From Diphasiastrum complanatum (lineage: Eukaryota > Streptophyta > Lycopodiopsida > Lycopodiales > Lycopodiaceae), in NCBI GenBank assembly GCA_029204225.1, contig CM055103.1:44340604-44404603 (forward strand): a stretch of DNA of 64,000 nucleotides. The letters run 5' to 3'. Made by a program: the position numbers and the translations under genes. Under the pieces are notes generated by a model that was given only the letters and a program-made list of their open reading frames with translations, had not been told where the DNA came from and did not search any database. Below are positions 1-11,071 of the stretch, piece by piece. Within the stretch, counting starts at the first letter, position 1. Each line of letters opens with the position of its first letter.

Positions 1-1
1 G

Positions 2-409
2 CAATATGGGTGGACAACGGACACCACGTTCGAAAACCAGTATATCAATTGCCCTGATCCCACAGTCCGCACGGCAGCCACTTACGTCCGGGACTTAGAA
101 CACCTGATGGGGATCGAAACTAAATGGGATGATTTTCTTCCCACCATATTCTTTGATCCTAATAAGGCGCTAGCTTACGACAAAGTCGAAGATCAGTTGT
201 CAGTCGCTCGTGTATATTACCAAGCTGCATTCCTTGGAGAACCCTGGACGTGCCGATTCCAAGCCTGGATCGATCAAGAATGGCTAACAAGAGTCCACAA
301 GTTCTTCCACACACCCAAGGACTCGAAGAAACTGGACCGTCTCAACTTCATGGAAGACGTTACGGGTTACCTGATCCACCAGAGGCGGACAAAGAGGATG
401 CTATACTAA
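2..409 (+). CDS. unidentified ORF, 5'-partial at window edge
   Basis: An open frame runs from the first bases of the window to a TAA at 407-409, so the true start lies outside. The visible 135 residues are rich in Trp, Tyr and charged residues (WTTDTTFENQY near the start, ARVYYQAAFLGEPW in the middle, LIHQRRTKRMLY at the end). I recognise no domain, signal peptide or membrane segment. The phrase ARVYYQAAF resembles ARLYFQAVF in the unidentified minus-strand fragment near 15.2 kb, so both could belong to one plant repeat-associated family, but the match is short. LTR-like DNA follows downstream, so this could be the last exon of a gene or the 3' end of a retroelement ORF. Confidence 0.4.
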   Translation, partial: QYGWTTDTTFENQYINCPDPTVRTAATYVRDLEHLMGIETKWDDFLPTIFFDPNKALAYDKVEDQLSVARVYYQAAFLGEPWTCRFQAWIDQEWLTRVHKFFHTPKDSKKLDRLNFMEDVTGYLIHQRRTKRMLY

Positions 410-499
410 ACCGGCAGAGTGCCGAGGGACCGACACTACTTCAGGTCGTGGGTCCTGTTGGGGGTATTCCCAACACAGTGTAATTAAATAAAATCATCC

Positions 500-1300
500 A
501 ATAAAATGTGTTGCGAGGGCATGGCATCCTGCATGTATAAGCCCATGGCCCAATGAGCACGCAAATAAAGTTGTAAATAAAATAAACATGACTTGGGCCT
601 TGGAATTAAAATAAAACTAGAGGCCCAATGTCATTTTTAAACTTAGAGATCACTTTTTAGAGTTGGGTCCAAATTGGGACTCACATGAATCTCGTGATTT
701 CTAATGTACTTTTTGTGGACCCTTGGATCAAGTTGGGTCCAAGGTGAATGGATAGGATCATTGTGAATATTAGCCAATAGGATTGAGGGGCAAGGGTCTT
801 CCCCATTTTATAAAAAGACACCATTTGTACACTATTTTCATGCTTAATGAGAAGGAGAAAACTCTACGATTTTTTGGAAGAGAAGCATCATCATTTGCTA
901 TTCACTACTTGATAATGCTCTTGATTGTGTTTTCCATTGCTTTCTATTTTCATGTTTATTGTTTGCCATAGTGAATGTTTTTTCATTAGCAAGCATAAGG
1001 AGCATTTGAGCTAACCTCCACCCTCACTCTCTATCTCTCTCTCTTTCTCTCTTCTCTTCTCAACCTCGTCTTTTCTATCCCTTCCCTTCACCCAAATCAT
1101 GATGAATGTTAGTGTAGAGGAGTAGAGTTAAAGGAGAGTAGTGTTAGTGGTGAGTAGAGTTAAGGGAGAAAGTAGGAAATTAACTAAAAGTAGCATCTAT
1201 GCATAGTTAGGTACCTATTCAGTGATCTAACCCTTGTTGACAGGCGGGAGGGCTATACTACGTGAGATCTTCGACCCTACAGAAGTTCTGTTAGATTCCA
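500..1300 (+). repeat. LTR-like non-coding sequence
   Basis: No convincing gene lies here. The stretch begins near a TGTTGCG start at about 509, has a TATA-type box near 806-816, and then a pyrimidine-rich CT tract at about 1017-1070. That arrangement is typical of an LTR promoter and leader. No second copy and no clear end were found in the window, so the boundaries are approximate. A gene 3' UTR followed by an unrelated promoter is the alternative. Confidence 0.3.
806..816 (+). promoter_or_regulatory. TATA-box-like element
   Basis: The sequence TTTTATAAAAAG is a good plant TATA box within LTR-like DNA. About 200 bp downstream is a CT-rich leader. No functional evidence beyond the motif. 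Confidence 0.3.
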
Positions 1301-1381
1301 ATCAAATGTTGTCTAATGCATGTCTTTTGGACATTCAAACCTGGATGAGCAACTACGTTTGTGAATTCTTGAAATTGCTCA

Positions 1382-1630
1382 ATGGGTCAAGATATAGCCT
1401 TGAGAGGTAGAGGTGGAAAACTCAATCGAGGCAACAATGAAATGAGAGGGAGAAATTTAAATAGAGGCAATTTATATCAAGCATCACGGAGATTAAATCC
1501 GGATGCAAATGTTGGCCCACGAACATCTATAGAGAAGAATCAAAGTTTTTGTTTTCATGGAAGAAAGCTTTCTATTTTTGGATTTCAGGAGCTCATCTTT
1601 CTACTATTGAAGAAAATAGGCATAAAATAG
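1382..1630 (+). other. short ORF of doubtful coding value
   Basis: An 82-codon frame begins with an Arg/Gly/Asn-rich segment (RGRGGKLNRGNNE) and ends in a hydrophobic stretch. No family is recognised. It could be a scrap of a gag-like basic region or chance. Confidence 0.15.
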
Positions 1631-1801
1631 AACAAAACAGGGACTTGAAAAAAGAGACTGTTATACATCAGGGAAATACCAACAATTTTGAACTATAAAA
1701 CCACTTGGCAAACCACAAAGAGAAAACACACTCACGGGCTCCAACGTAAGAAAAGCATGACAACGATTATGTTGCCTTGCAGCTGGATTTTGATGTTTGC
1801 G

Positions 1802-1930
1802 TGGAATAATCTTAGTGGAACCATCCCCAAAGAAATCAGCTAGTTACAGCATCTAAGGGTTTTCGAACTATACTCCAATTAGTTCATAGGAGAACTTTCG
1901 GATGGGCTTGCATATTTTTATGAAAAGTAT
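1802..1930 (+). pseudogene. leucine-rich-repeat protein fragment
   Basis: Read from 1802, the frame gives WNNLSGTIPKEIS, then after a stop LQHLRVFELYSN, then after a second stop FIGELSDGLAYFYEK. This is the plant extracellular LRR pattern (NNLSGTIPxE.. LQxLRxFELYSNxFxGxLPxGL) found in LRR receptor kinases and receptor-like proteins. Nearly two repeat units are visible. Two in-frame TAG codons (about 1841 and 1880) and a likely frameshift just upstream, where LQLDFDV sits in another frame, show it is dead. No kinase or transmembrane segment was found nearby, so it is a captured or decayed gene fragment. Confidence 0.6.
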
Positions 1931-1980
1931 AAACCGTTTTGAGTTTACTTAGCCAAAAGACCTGGTGTGAACACATGTGC

Positions 1981-1992
1981 TGGTATCAGAGC
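1981..1992 (+). other. possible copia primer-binding site
   Basis: TGGTATCAGAGC matches the site used by copia elements (complement of the initiator-Met tRNA 3' end). No LTR pair or gag reading frame could be attached, so it is either a remnant leader or coincidence. Confidence 0.3.
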
Positions 1993-2332
1993 AAATCCAT
2001 GCTATATTGACCCAAGTGACCCTTAAATAGTAAGGTATGTCACCCACTGTTGTCCATACTCTTGAGCATATCCATGCTTTCCAGCTGTATCTCATCAAGA
2101 GTCTAAAGTAACACTGACAGGAGTAAGGTAACGTGTTACCATGAATGTTCTATTTGAATGACATAACATCCACGGTATTAGGACACAATGTAGGAAAGAT
2201 GTGATTACGAGACTGCCAATGTTTATACCATTCTAATCCTTAAGTGTAAACTACGATTCTTACGCATATCCATGTTGTCTAAGATCGTATTATTGGAGTC
2301 CTTACTGTTAAAATCACTGACCAAATCTTATT

Positions 2333-2885
2333 TCAAGGTGCTTTAGTTTGATTTAAATGTGGTCTTATGTCGTTTCTTTTTTTTCCAAAAAGGAGACAAA
2401 AGAAGAGAAAAGAAAAAGTGAACTTGTGTAGAATAGTGGTATACCATAAACTATATGGAACCGAAACTACCATACTTACCGAAGTTGCGAAGAGTTTGTT
2501 TAAACTCGAAAAGCGTACCTGAATGGTTGTAGACATAGCTTCTTGAGAGACAACCATAGTAGTTTTTAAGCGAAGGAGTTCTTTCTCTTTTACATCATAG
2601 AGAAGCCAAGAGACAAATTTATTTAGCATATTGCTACGGAGAGTTATATAAAAGGCATTTACAAGACCTCTTTTGACTATGCTAGTTAACTTGCATTCAT
2701 ACCTTGCAATAATGAGTAATGGGTCCAAGAATGAACCAAGCGGTATTTTGAAGAGGCCGTAGCAATGTAATGAAACTACAACATGAGATATCATTGGTTT
2801 CGTACAGTGAGATCAAAAAATCTATGAACACTTTTAAAGAGAGCATATATGTTAGAAATAAGCTTAAATGTGTCCATCCTTCCAT
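2333..2885 (-). other. overlapping minus-strand ORFs, unidentified
   Basis: A 153-codon frame and a shorter overlapping one occur here. The composition is mixed, with a phenylalanine-rich end (HKFTFSFLFFCLLF). No domain or homologue is recognised. The sequence leads into the interspersed-motif cluster at 2.88-3.39 kb, so it may be part of a non-coding repeat and not a gene. Confidence 0.15.
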
Positions 2886-3387
2886 TGCTGGTGAGGATAT
2901 TAATGTGAAAAATTCTATAAACAGATAGCATAAATTTATGGTCCATTGCTGGACAGACAGCCACCGATGATGCTAAGAGTATTAGCCTTTGAAAAGAAGA
3001 TGACCCTCCTGCCCATCGCTGATGTATGTGCATATTAGTGAGTACATATAAGTCCATCATGCATATACTATCCATTGCTGGATAAAACATAAAATATTGA
3101 TTATCAACCATATATTGGGCAGTAGGCAGCGATCTGTCCATCACTGGACAGGGCCCATCCTATTCACAAAAAGTGTGAACATTATGTGAATAAGTGAAGC
3201 GGCCCTCCATCGCTGTCTTCTAGGCCATATAGAGCAAGTCATTTCTCGGAAAGATGGTTACTATATCATTGTTATCACCTGCATTATCAGAGGATTATCA
3301 CATAAACCAAACTGTCCATCGCTGCCTATTGAGGCAGGGTGGACAGTTTCAATAAACAAGAAGTGTCATTGTTGTCCATCACTGGAC
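2881..3387. repeat. cluster of eight GTCCATYGCTGGAC-like motifs
   Basis: Degenerate copies of a near-palindromic core, TCCAT(T/C)(G/A)CTGG, occur at about 2881, 2941, 3011, 3071, 3135, 3206, 3313 and 3373. Spacing is irregular, roughly 60-110 bp. The fullest copies are TGTCCATCACTGGACA (3135-3150) and GTCCATTGCTGGAC (2941-2954). The copy at 3311 is embedded in a larger imperfect inverted repeat (3311-3347). No ORF explains the pattern. Confidence 0.75.
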
Positions 3388-3894
3388 TTTAATGCATCTT
3401 TAGCCTATCACAGCCTCAGTAGGACTTAGAGTGATGAATAGCACAAAGAAGCAGAAGGTTATTAAAGCATTCTTATAAGGACAACATAGCAAATACGAGA
3501 GGAGTGTAAAAGAGAAGAGGATGCATACCATAGGCAATCAAATCATTGATCCGTAGGTAGGTAGGACGCACTTTCAGCAAGTGACAAAGGAGCAAACATC
3601 TTCATCGGTGTTGTAGAGCCAAAGTGTCGAAAAGAGTATGCACTTATAGTGCCCAGTAAGGTAGTAACCTGGAAGGAGTGAGTGGGAGTGGAAAATTCCA
3701 TTTCCCTCCAATTTATTTTGAACAAACCAAACCATTTCAAATTTTTGTGGGAAACCATGTTAGTTAAGAATGGAACTTTATCATATGCAAGGGTATAATG
3801 TAAAAAAAACCTTGACATCTTGGAGGAGTGGTATGTCAGTATTTGCCCATTGTTCTGTTAGTATAGTAGGGTGAAATTAAACAAAGGAGCATCC

Positions 3895-4495
<601 letters not shown>

Positions 4496-5529
4496 TGTTG
4501 GGATCTATCACTTGTTTGGTTGCTGTGTGTGCGTGAACGTTGCGACAAAGAGAGAGACGAGCGAGGTCTCCTCGATGCATGCAACTACGTCTATCATATT
4601 CAAACCGACATCGATAGTTCAAAGGCCATCCTACTAGATCACAACTTTGAAGTCATTGGATCGATACAATCGATTCCATAGTCATGGACAAATTAGATTG
4701 GTTCTAGATTTAGCTTTGCAAAAGCGTATTAGGTGCAGAAATTAGAGTGTCACAATCGACTCAGACTATCAATCATACAAGACAATTTAATCTACAAATA
4801 AGTTTATCTACAAGCAAAAAAAAAAAATCTGAACATGAATAAAATGAGCATTCAATCACAATATACATGACCAACATTACACTGGAACATTGATTATTCG
4901 GTCGTAAATATATACATTATGAATGCAGTCAGAGTCACGTTCTTCTTGAAACAATACTATGTAATAACATAGAGAAAGAACAAAAAAATTGCGCTTTGGA
5001 TGTTTGATTTTATCGAATAGACAGATTATTGAGCTAAACGATTTCTTCTTGTCTAGTCCAACCGAGCAATTGATAAGTTGTTGGATATATGTGCATGGCT
5101 AAATAATTAAAAGAATGTTTAATCTGTACTTTACAATTAGGATTAAGGTACTACGTGTTGTTGGCAGTCGCCTTTGGACAATATTTGATTCTGTTAGAGA
5201 TTCTATCTTGTTGTGATTCAATGTACTTGTTGATCTGCCAAAAGTCGGATTACGGTCGATTGTTCAGAGATGGCCAAATAATCGAATGTCAGATGGTCGA
5301 CTATCAAGGATGGCCGAACAATTGAAGATGGCCAAATAATCAAGGATGATCGAATAGTCAAAATTGCCAAACAATCGGAAAAACGTTGTCACTGATTCTT
5401 TTGTATTTCTGCATACTGTCATAAAACAAGTGTATTTCTACAGAGTGCGACTGTACAAGTATTTACAATAGCTGGTGAACGGATCTAGATTAGCAAAGAG
5501 ATAGGGATGGAGAGGGTAGAAATTCAACA
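4496..5529 (-). repeat. 3' LTR of copia A
   Basis: Starts TGTTGGGATC and ends ATTCAACA on the plus strand, the TG..CA ends expected of an LTR. It abuts a run of C residues that is the polypurine tract read on the other strand. Related LTR sequence occurs at 9263-9443 and 11847-12777. Around 5260-5375 a short motif close to GATGGCCAAATAATCGA recurs several times. Confidence 0.8.
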
Positions 5530-5536
5530 CCCCCCC

Positions 5537-6240
5537 TTAATTCGTATCCTTGCATGCCTTGATTTTCAAATTCAAGATAGCACAAAAATTCTTGTGTCCT
5601 TCCTGATTTAACCCTTTTGTAAATATATCAGCTGCCATGTACTGGGTTCTACAAAATTTCAGACTTACCTCCTTGTTGAGTATTTTGCTCTTGATGTAGT
5701 GGTACTTAATCTCGATATGCTTGTTCCTACTAGAATGAAATCTAGGATTGATCAATAATACACTGAATAATTATTGGAGCAGATTATCTAAGAGCAATAT
5801 TAGACAGTAAATCTATCAACCAGATTGTCTCTTTAGTAGCTCGAGAGGCTGCAATGTATTATGATTATGTAGATGACATTGCAATGGATGTTTGTTTTCG
5901 ACTGTTCCATGATATTGGACCATTATTGAACAGAGAGGTCAATCTTATGGTGTCGATATCACCTACACAATTTGCATCTGTATATCCATGAACTGTATGG
6001 ATATCAGATGAATTGACATTAGCATAGCAAACACAAGGTCAATAGTAGCTCGTAAATATCTGATTACTCTGAAAAGAGCTTTCAAGTGGATCATACCAGG
6101 GTTGGCCATGTATTGGCTCAATGCGGTGATGGCGTATGCAAGATTGGGCCTGGTTGAGATCATTGCATACATAAAAGATCTGATAATTGATTGATATAGA
6201 TATCCCTTCATTTCGGCCTTCTCCTCATTTCTCTAAGGGC
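5537..6240 (-). pseudogene. copia A: RT C-terminus and RNase H
   Basis: The end of pol. Recognisable segments are SIIRSFMYAMISTRPNLAYAI (end of RT), NNGPISW and KQTSIAMSST (RNase H start), and FHSSRNKHIEIKYHYI followed by MAADIFTKGL (RNase H end). Several stops break the frame. In copia elements this domain removes the RNA template during cDNA synthesis. Confidence 0.8.
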
Positions 6241-6368
6241 ATTGCTCCTTAGATAATTTTAGACTTGGGTCCATGGGATTATGCACAAACTTGCAATTTA
6301 TGAAATATTTTCAAAAACAGATTATAGAAGTACCTCTATTTGGTGATATAGAAAAGTCTTTTGTTCCT

Positions 6369-7085
6369 TTATATGTGGATCTGAATTTTGACATAGTAAT
6401 GTGCTTCTCCTAGATCTGTCATCTCGAACTGGGATTGCATCCTCTTAGTGGTTCGATATTGTTGTTGAACAACAACGTATATCATCCACATAAAGTGTAA
6501 TGATGACAGAGAATTGATTAATGGCTTTGAAATATACATTGCGGTCTGTAGAGCTTGGTTCAAATCCATGATCGATCAAGAATGTGTTGATTCGATGGAA
6601 CCATGCTCTAGATGATTTTTTCAGATTGTACAAGGCTTTGTGGAGTTTACATACATGACCTTCTCGACCATTGAGGATGTAGCCTTCTGGCTGGATCATG
6701 TAAATATCATCTTCGATAACTCCATTGAGGAATGATGTTTGTACATCCATTTGGTGTATCTCAAGATCTGCTACAAAAGCATATGATAGGGCTAAAAGTT
6801 TCGAAGTAGTCGATATTGAGAATTTGTGAAAATCCCCATTGCCATGAGTCGAGCCTTCCTTCTGTCAATACTGTCGTTTGCTTTGTATTTGATCTTAAAG
6901 ATCCATTTGCAGTCAATTACCTTTTTGTCTATTAGCAGCTTGGTGGCAGTCCATGTGTTATTCCTCAGTAGTGAGTTCTACTCCTTGTCCATTGCTTCTT
7001 TCTAGAGATCTGAATTGGCCTGTGACATAGACTCCTCAACTGTGGTTGGCTCCTGAATAGAGTAGTGAGCGAACTCATCAATGTA
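6369..7085 (-). pseudogene. copia A: reverse transcriptase
   Basis: Contains KVIDCKWIFKIKYK, MDVQTSFLNGVIEDDIYMIQ, a Leu-Lys-rich YNLKKSSRAWFHR segment and the catalytic LYVDDI motif, all in plant copia RT order. Frameshifts and stops separate the N-terminal part (about 6750-7085) from the core. The plus-strand copy at 10.3-11.1 kb is its closest relative in the window. Confidence 0.85.
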
Positions 7086-7191
7086 TTGGACATGCTGAGT
7101 TTGAGTTCTTGTTGATCTTCAAGTTGAAGTTTCTAGCTGCAAAATTCAACTTTGTGTCAGTTGTGTTGGCTGCTCCCGAGTTGCAGCTTCT

Positions 7192-8200
7192 TCATCTTCT
7201 TCTGGATTTGTTCAAAGTGACCGCTGGAAGAAATTGAAATAGTCTTCCAATATGTATTTTCGGGGCATAAATTGTAGATTGCATGTGGTCCTTGTCCTTC
7301 AAATCAATAAACTGATCTTTAATGAAATTCACATCCCTGTTAGTGAAAGGTTTACAAGTATCTATATTGTACAGTCTATACATTCCATCAGAAGTACAGT
7401 AGCCAAAAAAAAATAGTTTTGAATTAATGCTCATCTAATTTCTTTCTATTGTCCTTTGGGACACGAGCATAGGCAGTACATCCGAATACTCTCAAATGTT
7501 TCAATGAAGGCTTGGATCTTGCCAGGCTTCATGAGGGTTTTTGTTGTCAGGGAGGCCTTTAGTTATAGATCGGTTCTTCACGTAGGCTGTTGTTGATACA
7601 ACATGTTGCCAGAACCATTTGGGCAACGAAGCATGAGTTATCATGCATTTGGTAGACTCGACTAAGGTCATGTTCTTCCTTTCTGCCAGTCTATTCGACT
7701 GTGGAGAATAGGAAATAGCAAACTGCTGCTCGATGCCATTGGCTGAGCAATGATCCTTGAATTTCATTTGAGATGTATTCACTGTCGTTGTCGCTCCTAA
7801 GAGCTTTGATCTTCTTGCATGTCTGCAACTCAACATTTTCTTTGTATTTCTTGAAAAGACTAGAAGGCTTCAGATTTGTGCCTCAGAAAATATACAACAA
7901 TTCTTTTAGAATAGTCATCTATAAATGTAATAGAGAATCTAGCACCAACTAGTGATGGTGTCTGCATTGGGCCACATGTATCAATATGTACAATGTCTAG
8001 CAGATATTTTGATATATATTTTTGATTTGATTTGAATGGCCTTCTTGTCTGCTTTTCTACGATACAACTTTGGCAGACAGGAGGGTTGACAATTTGATAG
8101 TCTAAATCAAGAACTGAAGAACACTTAGACATGTTACCTGTCGATACATGATTAAGGTGACCAAGTCTATAATGCCAAATCATGAACTAAATTGCTTAAA
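7192..8200 (-). pseudogene. copia A: GAG-pre-integrase and integrase
   Basis: Read on the minus strand it begins with the zinc-binding pre-integrase region (MIWHYRLGHLNHVSTG, then VCQSCIVEKQTRRPF), continues with the first catalytic aspartate region (LLDIVHIDTCGPM), and has the glutamate region (QSNRLAERKNMT). The middle is frame-shifted. In live elements this enzyme inserts the cDNA into the genome. Confidence 0.83.
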
Positions 8201-9115
8201 GCACTATCAGTCGCAGAGTTACAATGACTAAGCCTATAGAAAAATCCTTGCCTCTTTCCAAGTGCAAGAACTCTCTTGTTTTTATCAAGTGCCCTATGTC
8301 CTAAATTTGTAACTCAACTAACCGACAACATACTCTTCGTCAGGTTTGGGACATACAATACATTTGGTATCAGCTTCGACTTTCCATTCTGAAAATTTAG
8401 TCTAACAATACCTTCACCTTCGATTCTGTGTGGGCTATTATCTCCAAGGTGAATGAACTTCTTGGTGTTGTAGGTTGAATATGAACCATTCTTGATGGCT
8501 TGTCATGTGTTGTGTTGCTCCAGAATGTCTGTGAGTCATTGATGGAGGACGAAGATGCTCCATTCCTTCTTATCTGCTCATGCAGCAACATGATTATGAC
8601 TATGGACAATGTAATATTTGAGTGTGTGAAAATCATCATGACCCAGTTTTCATATGAGGATGGCAGGGGCTGGACAATAAGGTCATTACAACATTAGAGT
8701 CTTTAATCACTGAACCTATTTCCATCATCTGCTCTAACAGAGTCTTGAATTGATTAATGTGATTCTGGACATAATCACTTATTGACATTCTAAGTGAGAA
8801 GAACTTTCTCCTCAGATGTAGCTTTGAAGTGACATCCCTCGCTTCTTATAGTGTGTTCAATATATCCCAAACCTCTTTCGAAGATTGGGCTTGTCTAATG
8901 TGACCAATCTGTGTGTTAGAGATGTTAAAGGTGATCAAGATGAAAGCCTTGTCATCCTTGATCTTCCACTTGGAAATAGTTCGGTTCCAATGACTATTTT
9001 TAAAAGCTCCTTGGCCACCAGTACTACTCTCATCTTGAATTTCCACAAGTGGCAATTCAAACCATCGAGTTTGTCTACCATTAGACATGACTGTGATTGC
9101 AAATCCATCTAGAAA
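8201..9115 (-). pseudogene. copia A: gag with protease remnants
   Basis: Gag begins near 9111 with MDLQSQSCLMVDKLDG and shows the copia gag pattern (NCHLWKFKMRVVL, then KWKIKDDKAFILI and QAQSSKEVWDIL). Two or more frameshifts follow. The zinc knuckle and protease active site are not recognisable. A short piece just before the integrase still reads like the end of a copia protease (a TKCIVCPKPDEEYV-type sequence, normally YVPNLxxxxLSV). Confidence 0.7.
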
Positions 9116-9250
9116 TTTGGGATGAGTATATGCAAATAGTAGATTATATGACTGGAAACAATTATAGTAAGTGTACTCTTTAACAGAACAATTGTTCTGA
9201 TAATGTAAGCTGTAAGTCCGCTTCTAAATAATTAGAGAGTAGAAATTACT

Positions 9251-9262
9251 GCTCTGATACCA
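9251..9262 (-). other. copia A primer-binding site
   Basis: The plus strand reads GCTCTGATACCA, which on the minus strand is TGGTATCAGAGC, directly abutting the inner edge of the 5' LTR. This primes minus-strand cDNA synthesis from initiator-Met tRNA. Confidence 0.9.
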
Positions 9263-9443
9263 TGTTGGGATCTATCACTAGTCCAGTTGTTGTGCGCGTG
9301 AACCAATCGCGAATAGATACAGTCTGAATGTACTTAAAATTGCGTTCTTCCTGAAACAATACTCTGCAATAACATAGAGAAAGAACAAAACAATTGCACT
9401 CTAGATGTTCGATTGATCGAATAAATAGATTATTGAGCTAAAC
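9263..9443 (-). repeat. truncated 5' LTR of copia A
   Basis: Begins TGTTGGGATC like the LTR at 4496. It matches two separated parts of that LTR, so it has an internal deletion of a few hundred bases. It ends at the inversion junction near 9443 without a terminal CA. Confidence 0.75.
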
Positions 9444-9990
9444 AAAAGGCCATTTAAGCCAAATCAAGAACATGTATCTAAAGATTTGCTAGACATTGTA
9501 CATATTGATATATGTGGCCCAATGCAGACACCATCACTACTTGGTGCTAGATTCTTTATTACATATATAGATGACTATTCTAAAAGAACTGTTGTATATT
9601 TTCTGAAGCACAAATCCGAAGCCTTCCAGTTCTTCAAGAAATACAAAGAAAATATTGAGTTGTAGACAGACAAGAAGATCAAAGCTCTTATGAGCGACAA
9701 TGATGGTAAATACATCTCAAATGAATTCAAGGATTATTGCTCTCAGCCAACGACATCAAGCAACAATTTGCTACTCCTATTCTCTACATTTGATATGGAC
9801 TGGCAAAAAGGAAGAAAATGACCTTAGTTGAGTCTGCCAAATGCATGATAACTCATGCTTTGTTGTCCAAATCGTTCTGGCAACATGTTGTATCAACAAC
9901 AGCCTACGTGCAGAACTGATGTATAACTAAAGGCCTCCCTGATAGCAAAACCTCTCATGAAGTCTAAAAAGGATCCAAGACTTCATTGAA
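9444..9990 (+). pseudogene. copia A': integrase fragment
   Basis: Shows LLDIVHIDICGPM (first catalytic Asp), ITYIDDYSKRTVVYF and ALMSDNDGKYISNEF (second catalytic Asp), with a stop between the two. The glutamate helix region is disrupted by indels. The pre-integrase zinc domain is missing because the copy starts after it. Confidence 0.8.
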
Positions 9991-11068
9991 ACATTTGAGA
10001 GTATTCGGATTACTGCCTATGCTCATGTCCCAAAGGACAACAAAAACAATTAGACTATACAATATAGATACCTGTAAACCTTTCAGTAACATGGATGCAA
10101 CTTTCATTGATGATCAGTTTATTGATTTGAAGGGCAAGGACCAGATGCAATCTACAATTTATGCCCTGACAGCTGATACATATTGAAAGACTATTTCAAT
10201 TTCATCCAACAGTCACTCTGATCAGTCATATCCAAAAGAAGATGAAGAAGCTGCAACTCAAGAGTAGCCGACACAGCCGAACAAAGTCGAATTTCGCAGT
10301 CATGAACTTCAACCAAAAGATCAACAAGAAACGGAACTCAACCTGTCCGATACACTGATGAGTTCGTTCAGTATTCTATTCAGGAGCCAACCATAGTTGA
10401 GGAAGCTTTGTCACAGGCCGATTCAGATCTCTGGAAAGAAGCAATGGACAAGGAGTACAACTCATTACTGAGGAAAACACGTGGATTCTAACCAAGCTCC
10501 CAGCAGACAGACAGATAATCGACTGCAAATGGATGTTTAAGATCAAATACAAAGCAGACGACAGTATTGACAGAAGGAAAGCTCGACTCGTGGCAAGGAG
10601 AATTTTACAAATTTCCAATATCGACTACTTCGAAACTTTTAGCCCAGTTGTCATATGCTGCTACAGCAAATCTTGAGGTACACCAGATGGATGTACAAAC
10701 ATCATTTCTCAATGGAGTTATCAAGGAGGACATTTACATGATCCAGCCAGAAGGCTACATCCTCAATGGTCGAGATGATCAGGTATGCAAACTCGATAAA
10801 GCTTTGTACGGTCTAAAACAATCATCCAGAGCATGGTTCCATCGAATCAACACATTCTTGATCGATCATGGATTTGAACTAGGCTCTACAGATTGTAATG
10901 TGTATTTCAAAGCCATTAATCAATTCTTTGTCATCATCACACTTTATGTGGATGATACATTGTTGTTCAGCAACAATATCAAACTGACAAATGACACTAA
11001 GAGGATGATATCCCGAGAATTTAAAATGACAGATCTAGGAGGTCATGAATTGAAAGTTTGTACATAAT
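9986..11068 (+). pseudogene. copia A': pol linker and reverse transcriptase
   Basis: The stretch after the integrase reads EPTIVEEALSQADSDLWKEA, the typical linker before copia RT. The longest open piece (10567-11067) has MDVQTSFLNGVIKEDIYMIQ, ALYGLKQSSRAWFHR and the catalytic LYVDDT motif. It ends at FKMTDLGG, where a deletion joins it to the RT C-terminus. Confidence 0.85.
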
Positions 11069-11071
11069 CCC

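Larger units (their letters stand above)
4496..9443 (-). mobile_element. Ty1/copia element A, near full length, degenerate
   Basis: A minus-strand copia element. In its own direction it has a truncated 5' LTR (9443-9263), a primer-binding site (9262-9251), gag, protease remnants, integrase, RT, RNase H, a C-rich polypurine-tract complement next to 5530 and a complete 3' LTR (5529-4496). Order gag-PR-IN-RT-RH is the copia order. Every domain carries stops or frameshifts, so no protein is made. Its 5' LTR stops abruptly at about 9443, where a plus-strand copy of the same family begins in mid-integrase. Confidence 0.88.

Noticed and set aside
2881-3387. Possible CRISPR-like array
   Set aside because: Units are degenerate and irregularly spaced with no constant-length spacers, in a plant nuclear context.
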